Source: Candidatus Poseidoniales archaeon (GTDB taxonomy: Archaea; Thermoplasmatota; Poseidoniia; Poseidoniales; Poseidoniaceae). Taken from it: 32,228 nucleotides of DNA. Below the pieces are notes generated by a model. That model made no database searches, was not told where the DNA came from, and saw only the letters and a program-made list of their open reading frames with translations. Shown one piece after another: positions 7,260 to 15,478 of the stretch (position 1 is its first letter; each line of letters begins with the position of its first letter). The stretch covers positions 10,499 through 42,726 of the forward strand of contig QQSA01000097.1 in NCBI GenBank assembly GCA_003602535.1, in the 5' to 3' direction. Both the position numbers and the translations under genes were made by a program.

Positions 7260-7266
7260 TTTTATT

Positions 7267-8031
7267 TTAACAGATTGAGCCATTTGAATCAAGTTCAAAT
7301 CGCATATTATCTTCTCCATGAATTACATTTTCAGGAAAATCTGGGACTTCTTTTGTAAGAATCTTGTAATCTGAATCAATGTATGTATGTGTTATGACAA
7401 TTTTTGTGTCAGGGAATTGTTTTGCTAATTTATTGATATCACTAGGTTTGTGATGGTGATTAGTCGGTACCCATTCAGGAACGGCCATTTCGACAATTGC
7501 AAACTTACTTCTTCCAATTCTATTCCATAATTCTTCACAAGGTCCAGAATCTCCTGAGTGAATCATAGACCAACCTTCATCGTTGGTTAACATCCATCCA
7601 TGTGGGTCAACTTCTGGATCATGAAGTACTTCGAATCTCTCCATTGTCCAACCTTCTAAATCTGGTATGTCAACCCAGTTTATACTTTGAAGAATCTCAT
7701 CTAATGATCCAGGGTAAGCTAATTTGCATAGATGAGTCAGTCTTTCCCTGACACCACTGGAACCTGCAACTGTGAGTTTTTTCATTCCTTCTCTGTCTGA
7801 AATATATTTACGTTCCAATAGTAAAAATGGGAACCCAAAGACATGATCACCGTGTACGTGCGTAATTAGAATAGTGTCAATATCAGCCGGACTAATTCCT
7901 GCATTTCTTAAACTTGCCAACGCAGTAGGCGGGCAGTCTATGATGATGTGTCTGTCGATTGCAAGGAATGAATGTAGTCTTCCAGATGGCAGAAATGCAT
8001 TCCCGCTTCCGAGTAACTCGACCGCTACCAT
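7267..8031 (-). CDS. Metallo-beta-lactamase-fold hydrolase (RNase Z-like group)
   Basis: A 254-residue MBL-fold enzyme. It begins with the usual strand MVAVELLGSGNAFLPSGR and carries the zinc motif THVHGDH (residues 57-63); 'IIDCPPTALASL', 'MIHSGDSGP' (third metal ligand) and 'IVITHTY' near the C-terminus (last His) complete the site. The layout (HxHxDH, then D in SGDS, then H) fits the RNase Z / phosphodiesterase-like branch, but the 'exosite' arm of true RNase Z is not clear, so the substrate is open. ATG 8031 is chosen over GTG 8046 because the first beta strand starts there and a weak TATA-like CTTAGAC lies about 25 nt upstream. It is divergent from the reductase gene at 8120. Confidence 0.85.
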   Translation of the reverse strand: MVAVELLGSGNAFLPSGRLHSFLAIDRHIIIDCPPTALASLRNAGISPADIDTILITHVHGDHVFGFPFLLLERKYISDREGMKKLTVAGSSGVRERLTHLCKLAYPGSLDEILQSINWVDIPDLEGWTMERFEVLHDPEVDPHGWMLTNDEGWSMIHSGDSGPCEELWNRIGRSKFAIVEMAVPEWVPTNHHHKPSDINKLAKQFPDTKIVITHTYIDSDYKILTKEVPDFPENVIHGEDNMRFELDSNGSIC

Positions 8032-8119
8032 GGTTCTTGCAGGCACTTCAAGTCTAAGACATCATCGCACCTAACATTCATCTATCCGGTTCAGGTGGCC
8101 AGCACATCAGGTGAATACT

Positions 8120-9382
8120 ATGGCCAACTGGAGCGCAAAAAATCCATACATGTCTAAGATTACTGAATGTTACGTGTTAAACGGCGAAGGTTCGAAGAAA
8201 GAAACACGACATATTGTGTTTGATTTAGGCGATTCTGAATTGGATTACAAAGTTGGAGATGCATTAGGTGTTATCGCTGAGAATCCTGAAAATACCGTTG
8301 ACTTACTTATTGAAACAGCAGGTTGGGATAGTGACCATATGGTAACTACTCACAATGGTGAAAGGACAATCAAAGAAGCTTTGAAGAAAGATTTTGAAAT
8401 TCATAGAGTTAACAAAAAGTTCGTGAACTCTTTAACCGAGAAGGTTACTTCAAATGGAATGAGAATAACTGTAAAAATGATAGATAGATATCGTGAATCT
8501 GTTGCAGGAAGGGGTTCTGATTGGATAGACGTAGATTCATCAATGGAGCCAGAATTACTTCCTTCCATTCCGGGCGACGACCCTTTGGGTCGTGTTGAGA
8601 ATCTATCAACAGATGCTAAGGCTATGGAGGATTATATCTGGTCGCGTGATTACATCGATGTAATTCGAGACTTTGATGTAAGTTATACTCCTGAAGAGTT
8701 CTTGGAAGTAGTAGACAAACTCAAACCTCGACTTTACTCAATTGCAAGCAGTCATGACGCACATCCTGGTTTTGTCGAATTAACAGTAGGAATTGTGAGA
8801 TATTCGCATCATGGTAGAGAGCGAGGAGGCCTCTGTACCGTATACATGGCTGACGAGGTCGAAGTCAACAAAACAGATGTTGGTGTGTTTATGTCGCCAA
8901 CCAAGTCATTCGTTTTACCAGCTGATAAATCTACAGATATTATCATGGTTGGGCCAGGAACTGGAATTGCACCTTTCCGTGCATTCATGGAACAACGTGT
9001 ACACGATGGAGGAAATGGTAAGAATTGGCTATTCTTTGGAGATCAGTCTTCGAAGACAGAATTTTACTACAAAGACGAGATTGAAGGATGGCTTGATGAA
9101 GGCCATCTATACAGATTTACTACCGCTTGGTCAAGGGATCAAGAAGAAAAAATCTACGTCCAACATCGGTTAAAAGAATATGGTGCTGAAGTCTGGGAAT
9201 GGTTTGAAAGAGGAGCATATTTCTACATCTGTGGTGATAAGACATACATGGCTAAAGATGTTCATCGCGCTTTGATTGAAATTGCGATGGAGCATGGTGG
9301 AATGTCAGAAGACGATGCAACTCATTTCATTGAGAAGACAATGATGAGAGAAGAGAAGCGTTACTTACGAGACGTTTACTGA
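8120..9382 (+). CDS. CysJ-like FAD/NADPH reductase without flavodoxin domain
   Basis: A 420-residue protein matching the FAD- and NADP-binding half of sulfite reductase flavoprotein / cytochrome P450 reductase. After an FAD-domain start ('YKVGDALGV') and the connecting domain, RLYSIASS (204-211) is the flavin-binding RxYS motif, GGLCTVYMA follows, GPGTGIAPFRAFMEQR (from about 278) binds the nucleotide, and FFGDQ and YICGDKTYMAKDV complete the reductase; the C-terminus ends in an aromatic (RDVY), as in the family. No FMN domain precedes it, so electrons must go to a separate flavodoxin, ferredoxin or sulfite reductase subunit. ATG 8120 follows AGGTGA (8110-8115) at 4-5 nt spacing. No sulfite reductase gene is in the window. 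Confidence 0.85.
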   Translation: MANWSAKNPYMSKITECYVLNGEGSKKETRHIVFDLGDSELDYKVGDALGVIAENPENTVDLLIETAGWDSDHMVTTHNGERTIKEALKKDFEIHRVNKKFVNSLTEKVTSNGMRITVKMIDRYRESVAGRGSDWIDVDSSMEPELLPSIPGDDPLGRVENLSTDAKAMEDYIWSRDYIDVIRDFDVSYTPEEFLEVVDKLKPRLYSIASSHDAHPGFVELTVGIVRYSHHGRERGGLCTVYMADEVEVNKTDVGVFMSPTKSFVLPADKSTDIIMVGPGTGIAPFRAFMEQRVHDGGNGKNWLFFGDQSSKTEFYYKDEIEGWLDEGHLYRFTTAWSRDQEEKIYVQHRLKEYGAEVWEWFERGAYFYICGDKTYMAKDVHRALIEIAMEHGGMSEDDATHFIEKTMMREEKRYLRDVY

Positions 9383-9853
9383 TTACGCTTCGCCTTCTGG
9401 TGGTGTTGGGACTTCAACTCCAGGTATGCCTAACTCGCGTGCTCGCTTGATCATGATTGTGGTCCACTTGGATTTTGGACCTGGGAATGCGATTAGATGA
9501 GTTGCATGTTCCAACATTTTGTCGCCCAGAGTTGGCGAAGCTTCCGGCCTTCCAGTATCTTCTAGACCTCTGCGAGGTTCATTCCATGCTTCTGAGAATA
9601 TAGCCATAGGAATTGCGTAATTATTCGCCCAACGTTCCGCTAAGTAATCGACGCCACTAGCTCCTCCAATGATGATCAAATCTGGATGAGCGTTCCATTT
9701 TATCCACTGCTCGAGCTGTTCTTCCAACCATTGATAATCATAGAATCTTGAATTACCGCATATTACCAAATTGATAACTTTACCATCTTGATTTAGGTCT
9801 CTGCCGGCCAATCGCTCGACTGTCGCTGCACCAGTGTTTGAATCATCGGCCAT
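9383..9853 (-). CDS. SLOG-family protein (DUF2493, YspA/cpYpsA-related)
   Basis: A 156-residue Rossmann-like protein. 'VICGNSRFYDY' (strand plus the GxR motif), 'LIIIGGASGVDYLAERWA' (the GGA-GvD nucleotide-binding motif), 'AIFSEAW' and 'LIAFPGPKSK' in order match the DUF2493 branch of the SLOG superfamily, which binds nucleotides or their derivatives; the exact ligand is unknown. ATG 9853 is chosen because CTTATAGC (minus strand, + 9875-9882) lies 26 nt upstream, the leaderless spacing; longer starts at ATG 9913 or TTG 9970 run towards the neighbouring promoter and add no domain. It converges with the reductase gene (stop codons adjacent at 9382/9383). Confidence 0.75.
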   Translation of the reverse strand: MADDSNTGAATVERLAGRDLNQDGKVINLVICGNSRFYDYQWLEEQLEQWIKWNAHPDLIIIGGASGVDYLAERWANNYAIPMAIFSEAWNEPRRGLEDTGRPEASPTLGDKMLEHATHLIAFPGPKSKWTTIMIKRARELGIPGVEVPTPPEGEA

Positions 9854-9874
9854 GGTTTCCAATTGACGGGGTAT

Positions 9875-9882
9875 GCTATAAG
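9875..9882 (-). promoter_or_regulatory. TATA box of the SLOG gene
   Basis: CTTATAGC on the minus strand, centred 26 nt before ATG 9853, fits a leaderless archaeal promoter and decides the start. Confidence 0.45.
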
Positions 9883-10012
9883 GAGAACCCAAGAAATTCT
9901 TTATTTCATCCATAAATAGTAACTTTGTTTCCGCTTTTCGGGGTAAAAAACTGCCATTTTGGACACCCAAGCGACCGCTTTCATCTTAGAATAGGTGTGG
10001 CTGGACACACCC

Positions 10013-11353
10013 ATGGGATTCAATCGAGTGCTGATTGCGAACCGTGGAGAAATAGCATTGAGAATACTTAGGACCCTTAGAGACATGGGTATTGAGGCAG
10101 CGATAATTCACGGCAGGGAGGACCGATTATCCTTGCCGGTAAGGATGGCTGATGTCGCTTATCCAATAATGCGCTCAAATCCTTTAGACTCATATTTGGA
10201 TATTGAAGCAGTAGTTCAAGCGGCTAAAGATTTGAATTGTGACGCCGTTCATCCGGGATACGGATTTTTGGCTGAGAACGCGCACTTTGTGAAGAGGCTT
10301 GAAGAAGAAGGGATAACTTTCATTGGACCTGCTGCTGAAGTAATCACTCTACTAGGTGATAAGATCGAAGCAAGAGCAGCAATGGAAGCAGCAGGTTTGC
10401 CTACAGCCAAAGGTAGTAGTGAGCCTATATCCTCTGCCGAAGTCGCAAGTAAAATCGCAGATGAAATCGGATATCCAGTAATTATCAAGGCCGCTGCAGG
10501 TGGCGGAGGAATTGGAATGCAAATCGTCAATGAAGAAAGCGAATTCGAAAGCGCTCTCAAACTTTGTCAAAGTCGTGCAAAATCTGCATTTGGTGATGAC
10601 AGAGTATTCGTTGAGAAATATATTGAAGGCGCTCAACATGTTGAATTCCAAGTACTCGGAGATGGTAAGAATGCAATACATTTCGGAGAAAGGTTTTGCT
10701 CGATTCAACGTCGACATCAGAAGCTTGTTGAAGAAGGTCCGTGGCTAAGTGATGAGAAGCGTGCTGAAGTTGGTGCTTTGGTATGTGCGGGTGCAGAGTC
10801 AGTAGGATACAAGGGGCTAGCAACATTCGAATTCTTGCGTGATAAGAATGGCGACTTTTACTTCTTGGAGGTTAATCCTCGTGTGCAAGTAGAACACACA
10901 GTTACTGAGTTAATCACAGGTCATAATCTAGTTGAATTGGGAATCAGAGTAGCTCAAGGCGAAAGTCTACCTCTTACTCAAGATGAAATAAAGATAAGAG
11001 GTCATGCAATTCAATGTAGATTGAATGCTGAAGATACTACAAATTTCGTCCCCTCTCCTGGACGACTTTGGGAATGTCATTTCCCATCTGGTTTCGGAAT
11101 TCGTTGCGACACTCATGCCCATCCTGGATATGAGATGCCTGGCTGTTTTGACAGTTTGTTGGCCAAATTGCTCGTATGGGGCTCAGACAGAGAATCTGCT
11201 ATATGTAGAATGAGAACAGCATTGGATGAAACAATAATCACTGGAGTCGATCATCTGATACCTCTTCATCGTAGAATTATGGATGAAGAAGATTTCCAAG
11301 CAGGGGATATTACGATAGCATATATCGATGAACATCAAGACTTGTTGGGATGA
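10013..11353 (+). CDS. accC: Biotin carboxylase subunit of an acyl-CoA carboxylase
   Basis: A 446-residue ATP-grasp enzyme that carboxylates biotin on a partner carrier protein, the first half-reaction of acetyl-/propionyl-CoA carboxylase. The start FNRVLIANRGEIALRI is diagnostic; HPGYGFLAEN, KAAAGGGGIGMQ (about residue 159) and EVNPRVQVEHTVTE (from 286, catalytic Arg and Glu) follow, then RLNAED and the C-terminal biotin carboxylase domain. The length equals the stand-alone subunit, so no biotinyl domain is fused. ATG 10013 has a TATA-like CTTAGAATA about 26 nt upstream (9985-9993). Its stop overlaps the next gene by 4 nt. The carboxyltransferase and biotinyl carrier genes are not in the window. 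It could supply malonyl-CoA to the synthase at 26452; that link is inference. Confidence 0.93.
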   Translation: MGFNRVLIANRGEIALRILRTLRDMGIEAAIIHGREDRLSLPVRMADVAYPIMRSNPLDSYLDIEAVVQAAKDLNCDAVHPGYGFLAENAHFVKRLEEEGITFIGPAAEVITLLGDKIEARAAMEAAGLPTAKGSSEPISSAEVASKIADEIGYPVIIKAAAGGGGIGMQIVNEESEFESALKLCQSRAKSAFGDDRVFVEKYIEGAQHVEFQVLGDGKNAIHFGERFCSIQRRHQKLVEEGPWLSDEKRAEVGALVCAGAESVGYKGLATFEFLRDKNGDFYFLEVNPRVQVEHTVTELITGHNLVELGIRVAQGESLPLTQDEIKIRGHAIQCRLNAEDTTNFVPSPGRLWECHFPSGFGIRCDTHAHPGYEMPGCFDSLLAKLLVWGSDRESAICRMRTALDETIITGVDHLIPLHRRIMDEEDFQAGDITIAYIDEHQDLLG

Positions 11354-12285
11354 TTGAAATGGATGTCCTAATCGTTGGCAGCCTAGCCTACGATTCTTTA
11401 GAAACTCCCTCTGGATCGAGGGATGATGAGCTAGGAGGTTCAGCATCATATGGTGGATTTTCAGCGGCTTTTCACATGAGTAGGTTACAGGGAAAAGGAG
11501 TTTCATTAGTAGGTGTTATTGGAAATGATTTCCAATCAGAACATCTTGATTGGTACAAAAATGCAGGTCTCGATATAACGGGAATAGAATCCAGCGATGG
11601 TGATACATTCAGGTGGAAAGGGTCGTATCTTGGAGATATGTCTGAAGCAATAACTCATGAAACTCATCTCAATGTTTTCGAGCATTTTCAACCCAAAGTC
11701 CCGGCTATCCTATCCTCTCCTAAAGTACTGATGTGTGCAAATTTACATCCTGCTTTACAATCATCTGTACTTTCTCAAACAAATGCTCAAAGATTGACAA
11801 TTCTAGATTCGATGAATCTGTGGATTAATATTGCTCATGATGAGCTGCTTAATGTTATGAAAATGGTAGATGTCGTAGTGTTGAATGACGGAGAAGTACG
11901 AATGTTAGCATCGGATGATAACTTGATTCGTGCAGCGAATAATGTTCTGGATCTAATGGGAGGCGGCATATTAGTGGTGAAGAGAGGAGAACATGGTGTT
12001 CTGGCTTTACATCCTGATGGGATGATTTCCATGCCAGCATATCCAACTCTCAACATAACCGATCCGACCGGATGTGGGGATTCATTTGCTGGAGCAATGG
12101 CCATGTTTTTGTCTCAAAATGATGGTTCAGTTACCTATGATGAATTAGCAGAAGCTTTAGTCCATGCAACAGTTACAGCATCTTTCACAATCGAAACGTT
12201 TGGCACTGAAAGAATTAGGAATCTAACCGTTGTTGAATATGATGAGAGATTAAATGATTTCAGAAGAATATCTCGAACTTCTTAA
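11350..12285 (+). CDS. PfkB-family carbohydrate or nucleoside kinase
   Basis: A 311-residue ribokinase-like enzyme. 'MDVLIVGSLAYDSLETP' is the N-terminal strand; 'LGGSASYGGFSAA' is the substrate-binding GG motif; 'LVGVIGND' follows; DPTGCGDSFAGA (from residue 238) is PfkB signature 2, with D244 as catalytic base and GCGD in place of the common GAGD. The sugar cannot be told from sequence. ATG 11350 overlaps the biotin carboxylase stop (ATGA); a second ATG at 11359 is possible. It is tightly linked to the EF-Tu-like gene downstream. Confidence 0.87.
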   Translation: MIEMDVLIVGSLAYDSLETPSGSRDDELGGSASYGGFSAAFHMSRLQGKGVSLVGVIGNDFQSEHLDWYKNAGLDITGIESSDGDTFRWKGSYLGDMSEAITHETHLNVFEHFQPKVPAILSSPKVLMCANLHPALQSSVLSQTNAQRLTILDSMNLWINIAHDELLNVMKMVDVVVLNDGEVRMLASDDNLIRAANNVLDLMGGGILVVKRGEHGVLALHPDGMISMPAYPTLNITDPTGCGDSFAGAMAMFLSQNDGSVTYDELAEALVHATVTASFTIETFGTERIRNLTVVEYDERLNDFRRISRTS

Positions 12286-12324
12286 TTGCAGCATGCTCAA
12301 GAACAGGGCTTATCTCGCAGAGGT

Positions 12325-13344
12325 ATGACCGTACTCAATATCGCGATGGTTGGTAGTGATGACTTGGCGAAATCCATTGCCAAGGCTACGGACCAGAGAG
12401 ATGTTCACACCTATGTCAACAAAGAATCTGGGCCTGACGGAGCTCGAATTCTGTCGATTATTCGTCCAGCAAAAATGCCTGAAAGAATCCGACCATTCTT
12501 CAATTCATTGTGTGCAGCTAGAGTTGGATTAATCGAAGTTACAGGTGTCGATGCAACATTTGGAGAAGTCCTAGTTGGCTTTGCTTCAGCAGGTATAGAA
12601 AAAGGAATTTTTGTTATCAACCCAGCAGACGGTGAGTGGATTGATGAAGATCAAGTGAAGGGTTTCATGGTTCAAGCAGGGCTTTCCGGATGGAGGCAAT
12701 GTAGTACTGATGGAATTGAATTAAGAGAATCTCTCTACGGATTGATGGATGAAATTTCTGGAGATTTAGAATCTGCAAAGAAAGAACCACTAGTCGTTCC
12801 AATCGATCAGCATTTCAACGTCAAAGGAATCGGGTTAGTTGCTATTGGATATGTTCAAGCAGGTTCAGTATCAGTTCATGACGACCTACATCTCCTTCCT
12901 GCAGAAGGGCCAGGGACAGTCAAAAGCCTACAGGTTATGGATGATGATGTAGAAGAAGCGGTAGCAGGAGACCGTGTTGGGATTGCATTACGAAATACCA
13001 AGGAAGAACATTTGACTGGAGGTTCTCTTGTAATCCATCCAGCAGTTGAAGATAAGAACAAGGGAATTTCAATTCCTCTGTCTGTTGAAAAACACGAAAA
13101 GAGCTCACTTGATTTGTCAATTTCTCCTTTCCAAAAGCGAGTTTTAGCAGTTGGGGATGTAGTTCATGCCAGCGTTGATTTGCAATTTGTAGTCGGGCGT
13201 GTTGAAACGATTGATTCAGGACTTGAAGTGACCTGGGAATCACCGTTATTTATCCGCAAAGAAAACCCTCCTACTGTAATCATCGCTCAACTCGATTCTA
13301 AACCTAGAATTATGGGAAGTGCAAAACTCTCTCGGCTGAACTAA
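12325..13344 (+). CDS. EF-Tu/SelB-like protein lacking the GTPase P-loop
   Basis: A 339-residue protein shaped like a translational GTPase. The first ~150 residues follow the G-domain path ('LNIAMVGSDDLAKSIAKAT' where GHVDHGKS would be), but there is no GKS/GKT, so GTP binding is probably lost. From about residue 155, 'PIDQHFNVKGIGLVAIGYVQAGSVSVHDDLHLLP' and 'AGDRVGIALRN' are a clear domain II; domain III follows. Similar archaeal proteins are often annotated EF-Tu/IF-2/RF-3 family; their role is not established to my knowledge. ATG 12325 begins at the first strand; TTG 12286, right after the preceding stop, would add 13 residues. A hairpin follows the stop by 15 nt. Confidence 0.75.
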   Translation: MTVLNIAMVGSDDLAKSIAKATDQRDVHTYVNKESGPDGARILSIIRPAKMPERIRPFFNSLCAARVGLIEVTGVDATFGEVLVGFASAGIEKGIFVINPADGEWIDEDQVKGFMVQAGLSGWRQCSTDGIELRESLYGLMDEISGDLESAKKEPLVVPIDQHFNVKGIGLVAIGYVQAGSVSVHDDLHLLPAEGPGTVKSLQVMDDDVEEAVAGDRVGIALRNTKEEHLTGGSLVIHPAVEDKNKGISIPLSVEKHEKSSLDLSISPFQKRVLAVGDVVHASVDLQFVVGRVETIDSGLEVTWESPLFIRKENPPTVIIAQLDSKPRIMGSAKLSRLN

Positions 13345-13359
13345 ACTACTCTCAAGAAC

Positions 13360-13379
13360 GGCCCCCCTTAGGGGGGGCC
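13360..13379 (+). terminator. G/C-run hairpin after the EF-Tu-like gene
   Basis: GGCCCCCC, a short TTA(G) loop and GGGGGGCC make an 8-bp stem 15 nt after the stop. It belongs to the recurring C-run/TTA/G-run type. No T tract follows. Confidence 0.5.
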
Positions 13380-13392
13380 AAACGGTGGATTC

Positions 13393-13407
13393 ATAACCTC
13401 GGGTTAT
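13393..13407 (+). promoter_or_regulatory. Second hairpin ahead of the 13424 gene
   Basis: ATAACC-TCG-GGTTAT is a 6-bp inverted repeat in the short leader region before the next start (17 nt). It could be an operator or leader hairpin; GGTTAT also lies 26 nt before the alternative ATG 13430. Confidence 0.3.
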
Positions 13408-13423
13408 CGTTCGGCGGTTCGGG

Positions 13424-14950
13424 ATGCTTATGGACACGAAGCCAGAGGGGCTCAGTGTCATAGGAGAGGGGATAAAATTCCGCTCCTTGTCACTGGAAGG
13501 AGTTCGCGGTAAGGTAAGAGCTACCTTAACCGAGAGACAGGTCTCCTTTGAGTCACGTTCTGGACACGCTCTCGACATCAGGTTAGATGCGATTCAGAGG
13601 GTTCATCATCATAACACAACATTAGTCCCCGGATGGCTTGCAGTAGTCGGATGTATCATGATTTGGATCGCTTGGAGAGGAGTTACTGGAAAATTACAGG
13701 CTTTGATTGGAGCAGCAGGTATTGTCATGGCTGCAGGACATTACATCACTCGCAGGCCTACTTTGACAATTGACACAAAGGCTGATGATTGCCATACAGT
13801 ATTCGGCCCAGATCTAGCCATGATGAGACTATGTTCTCTAATTCAGAGATTGCAGAATGGAATGTCATTGAGCGACGCTAAATTTAGTGTCGATTCTATG
13901 GTCAGCGACTCTGAGTATCCAAGGCATGAATCAGTACAAGAACTCGAACTAATACCTGAACCAGTAGAAGTTTTCCCTTCGGCAGTAATTAGCCACTTTA
14001 TCGATTCTATGGAATCGAGTGATGATGAGGAGGCTTTGGATGCGGAAATCGTTAGTCCAGCAGTTGTAATAGAAGATTTAGATTTGCCAATATGGCCTGA
14101 TGAGGAAGAAGAGCAGGTTCCGCAACAACAAATTTCTCCAGGGTTAATCGCTCGCTCAAATTCTAATTTATTTACTCAAAGAAACAATGTGATGCAGCAT
14201 GGCTGGCAACCCCCCGAACCTCAACCTGCTTACAACGAAGTTCACAGAAGCAATCATGTTGGGCCATCTTATGAAATGATTAAACAACAAAATCACAATC
14301 ACGGATATGGATACCCGGTACAAAACCCTCAGCCTACTCCAATTCCTACCGAGTTCCTCCCATCATTCGTCGGAGCAAATGGCGTACATATCCCATCATC
14401 TAATCAACATGTATTCACATCTCCGGATTCTCCTTTACAGCCTCCTGAAGAAGAAGCTCCTACACAATCACTTGTTGCATCCGCTAGGAGGGATGTTCCA
14501 TTGGAAGCTGAAGTCGTTCCTGAAGATTCAGAAACTCCAAAGGATCGATATCCTCACATTAGCAAATTATCATCGAAGCCTAGGAATCGTAGAATTACAA
14601 CTCGCAAGGGCAGGAGTTCTAGACTTAGGGGTAAATCAGTCATTGCTGAATTAGTAAGCCCACTTAGTCGCGCAGGAACACTTTCCAAGAAATTGTTCCG
14701 ACGTAAATCTAGAACTGTAGATGCATTGCGTATTCAAGCAGAGAATACAAGACAATCCCAGGTGGCTAGTTCAATTCAAAATCTCGCTAAAAGTAATGGT
14801 GGTGATGTTAGCGACGAAGAAGTAAACGAGATGATGGCTCACCTCCCACCTAAACCTGTTATTCCATCGAGTTTCGACGATTTGGTCAGTTCTGAATCTA
14901 AATCAAAGTCTTCAGAAGACGTTTCATTAATTCCAAGAATAGATGAATGA
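13424..14950 (+). CDS. Membrane-anchored protein with a long disordered region
   Basis: A 508-residue protein. Residues 15-60 are beta-rich (GKVRATLTERQVSFESRSG) and resemble a small PH-like or bacterial-PH-type domain; about residues 66-106 contain two hydrophobic segments (PGWLAVVGCIMIWIAW and LIGAAGIVMAAGHYI), then a short beta-rich part. From about residue 165 it is low complexity: acidic, then Pro/Gln/Asn/His-rich (230-350), then strongly basic (RKGRSSRLRGK, about 388-398). The family was not recognised. ATG 13424 and ATG 13430 are both possible. The last base of the stop is 2 nt from the convergent thioesterase gene. The basic tract could bind nucleic acid or membrane; that is inference. 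Confidence 0.7.
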   Translation: MLMDTKPEGLSVIGEGIKFRSLSLEGVRGKVRATLTERQVSFESRSGHALDIRLDAIQRVHHHNTTLVPGWLAVVGCIMIWIAWRGVTGKLQALIGAAGIVMAAGHYITRRPTLTIDTKADDCHTVFGPDLAMMRLCSLIQRLQNGMSLSDAKFSVDSMVSDSEYPRHESVQELELIPEPVEVFPSAVISHFIDSMESSDDEEALDAEIVSPAVVIEDLDLPIWPDEEEEQVPQQQISPGLIARSNSNLFTQRNNVMQHGWQPPEPQPAYNEVHRSNHVGPSYEMIKQQNHNHGYGYPVQNPQPTPIPTEFLPSFVGANGVHIPSSNQHVFTSPDSPLQPPEEEAPTQSLVASARRDVPLEAEVVPEDSETPKDRYPHISKLSSKPRNRRITTRKGRSSRLRGKSVIAELVSPLSRAGTLSKKLFRRKSRTVDALRIQAENTRQSQVASSIQNLAKSNGGDVSDEEVNEMMAHLPPKPVIPSSFDDLVSSESKSKSSEDVSLIPRIDE

Positions 14951-14951
14951 A

Positions 14952-15413
14952 TCAACGCTTTCTTTGCGATAACATGTGTGCTTTAATCGCCTTTGCGGCT
15001 TCCCAATCAGTGGTCTCTTCTTCAGTTTCCGGTACAAATTGAGGAATCGGAATTGGTCGCATCATCGAATCGATTGCAACCATGAAGAAGTAGCCTTCAC
15101 AAATCTCAGTTTTTGTCCAATCAGATTTATTCATGGCCCATGCAGTAACTTTAGCACATGCAGTGCGATTTGATGTGTAGACAATTCTTGCTGTGACTTC
15201 GATAAGATCTCCTTGTCTAGCGGGTGCTTTGAATTCGAGAGTATCTATCGAGATTGTAACAAATTCTCGATGTGCAAATTTTGCACAAACAATTCCAGCG
15301 GCTTTATCCATCAATGATAGAAGCCTGCCTCCAAATAGGGTATTGTATGAATTTGTATCTTGTGGAAACACTTCTTCGATTAGTGTGACCGGCTCCGTAC
15401 TAAATGGTTCCAT
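14952..15413 (-). CDS. Acyl-CoA thioesterase, hotdog fold
   Basis: A 153-residue hotdog protein of the YciA/acyl-CoA hydrolase group. 'NTLFGGRLLSLMDKAAGIVCAKFAH' is the long hotdog helix with its Asp, and 'ISIDTLEFKAPARQGDLIEVTARI' the following strands; both match the family. It hydrolyses acyl-CoA to free acid and CoA; chain length is unknown. ATG 15413 gives the usual length; in-frame starts upstream (15437, 15467) would overlap the promoter shared with the divergent ThiI-like gene. The shared TACTAAAC element (15450-15457) lies about 40 nt upstream. Together with biotin carboxylase and FabI it adds to the acyl-CoA theme of the window. Confidence 0.85.
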   Translation of the reverse strand: MEPFSTEPVTLIEEVFPQDTNSYNTLFGGRLLSLMDKAAGIVCAKFAHREFVTISIDTLEFKAPARQGDLIEVTARIVYTSNRTACAKVTAWAMNKSDWTKTEICEGYFFMVAIDSMMRPIPIPQFVPETEEETTDWEAAKAIKAHMLSQRKR

Positions 15414-15449
15414 GACCAATGGGAAAAGCCTCCACATCTTCAATCCATG

Positions 15450-15457
15450 TACTAAAC
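15450..15457 (+). promoter_or_regulatory. TATA-like box of the ThiI-like gene
   Basis: TACTAAAC is centred about 26 nt before ATG 15479, the leaderless spacing; in reverse (GTTTAGTA) it may also serve the divergent thioesterase gene. Confidence 0.35.
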
Positions 15458-15478
15458 CCCCACTCAATGTGAGATTTG

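Larger units (their letters stand above)
6851..7266. other. Candidate replication origin region (oriC) upstream of orc1
   Basis: A 416-bp gap with no convincing coding frame. It contains a palindrome CATCA-TGCG-TGATG (6899-6912), an origin-box-like TTTCCAATTGGGGG (6991-7004), a TATA box (7005-7012), a run of nine T (7110-7118) and a very AT-rich stretch (7160-7266) suitable for unwinding. Position next to orc1/cdc6 is the main argument. Only one box-like element was seen, so the call is tentative. Confidence 0.45.

Noticed and set aside
7750-7765. Origin-box-like CCACTGGAA in the metallo-hydrolase gene
   Set aside because: Only a half match with no G run; expected by chance.
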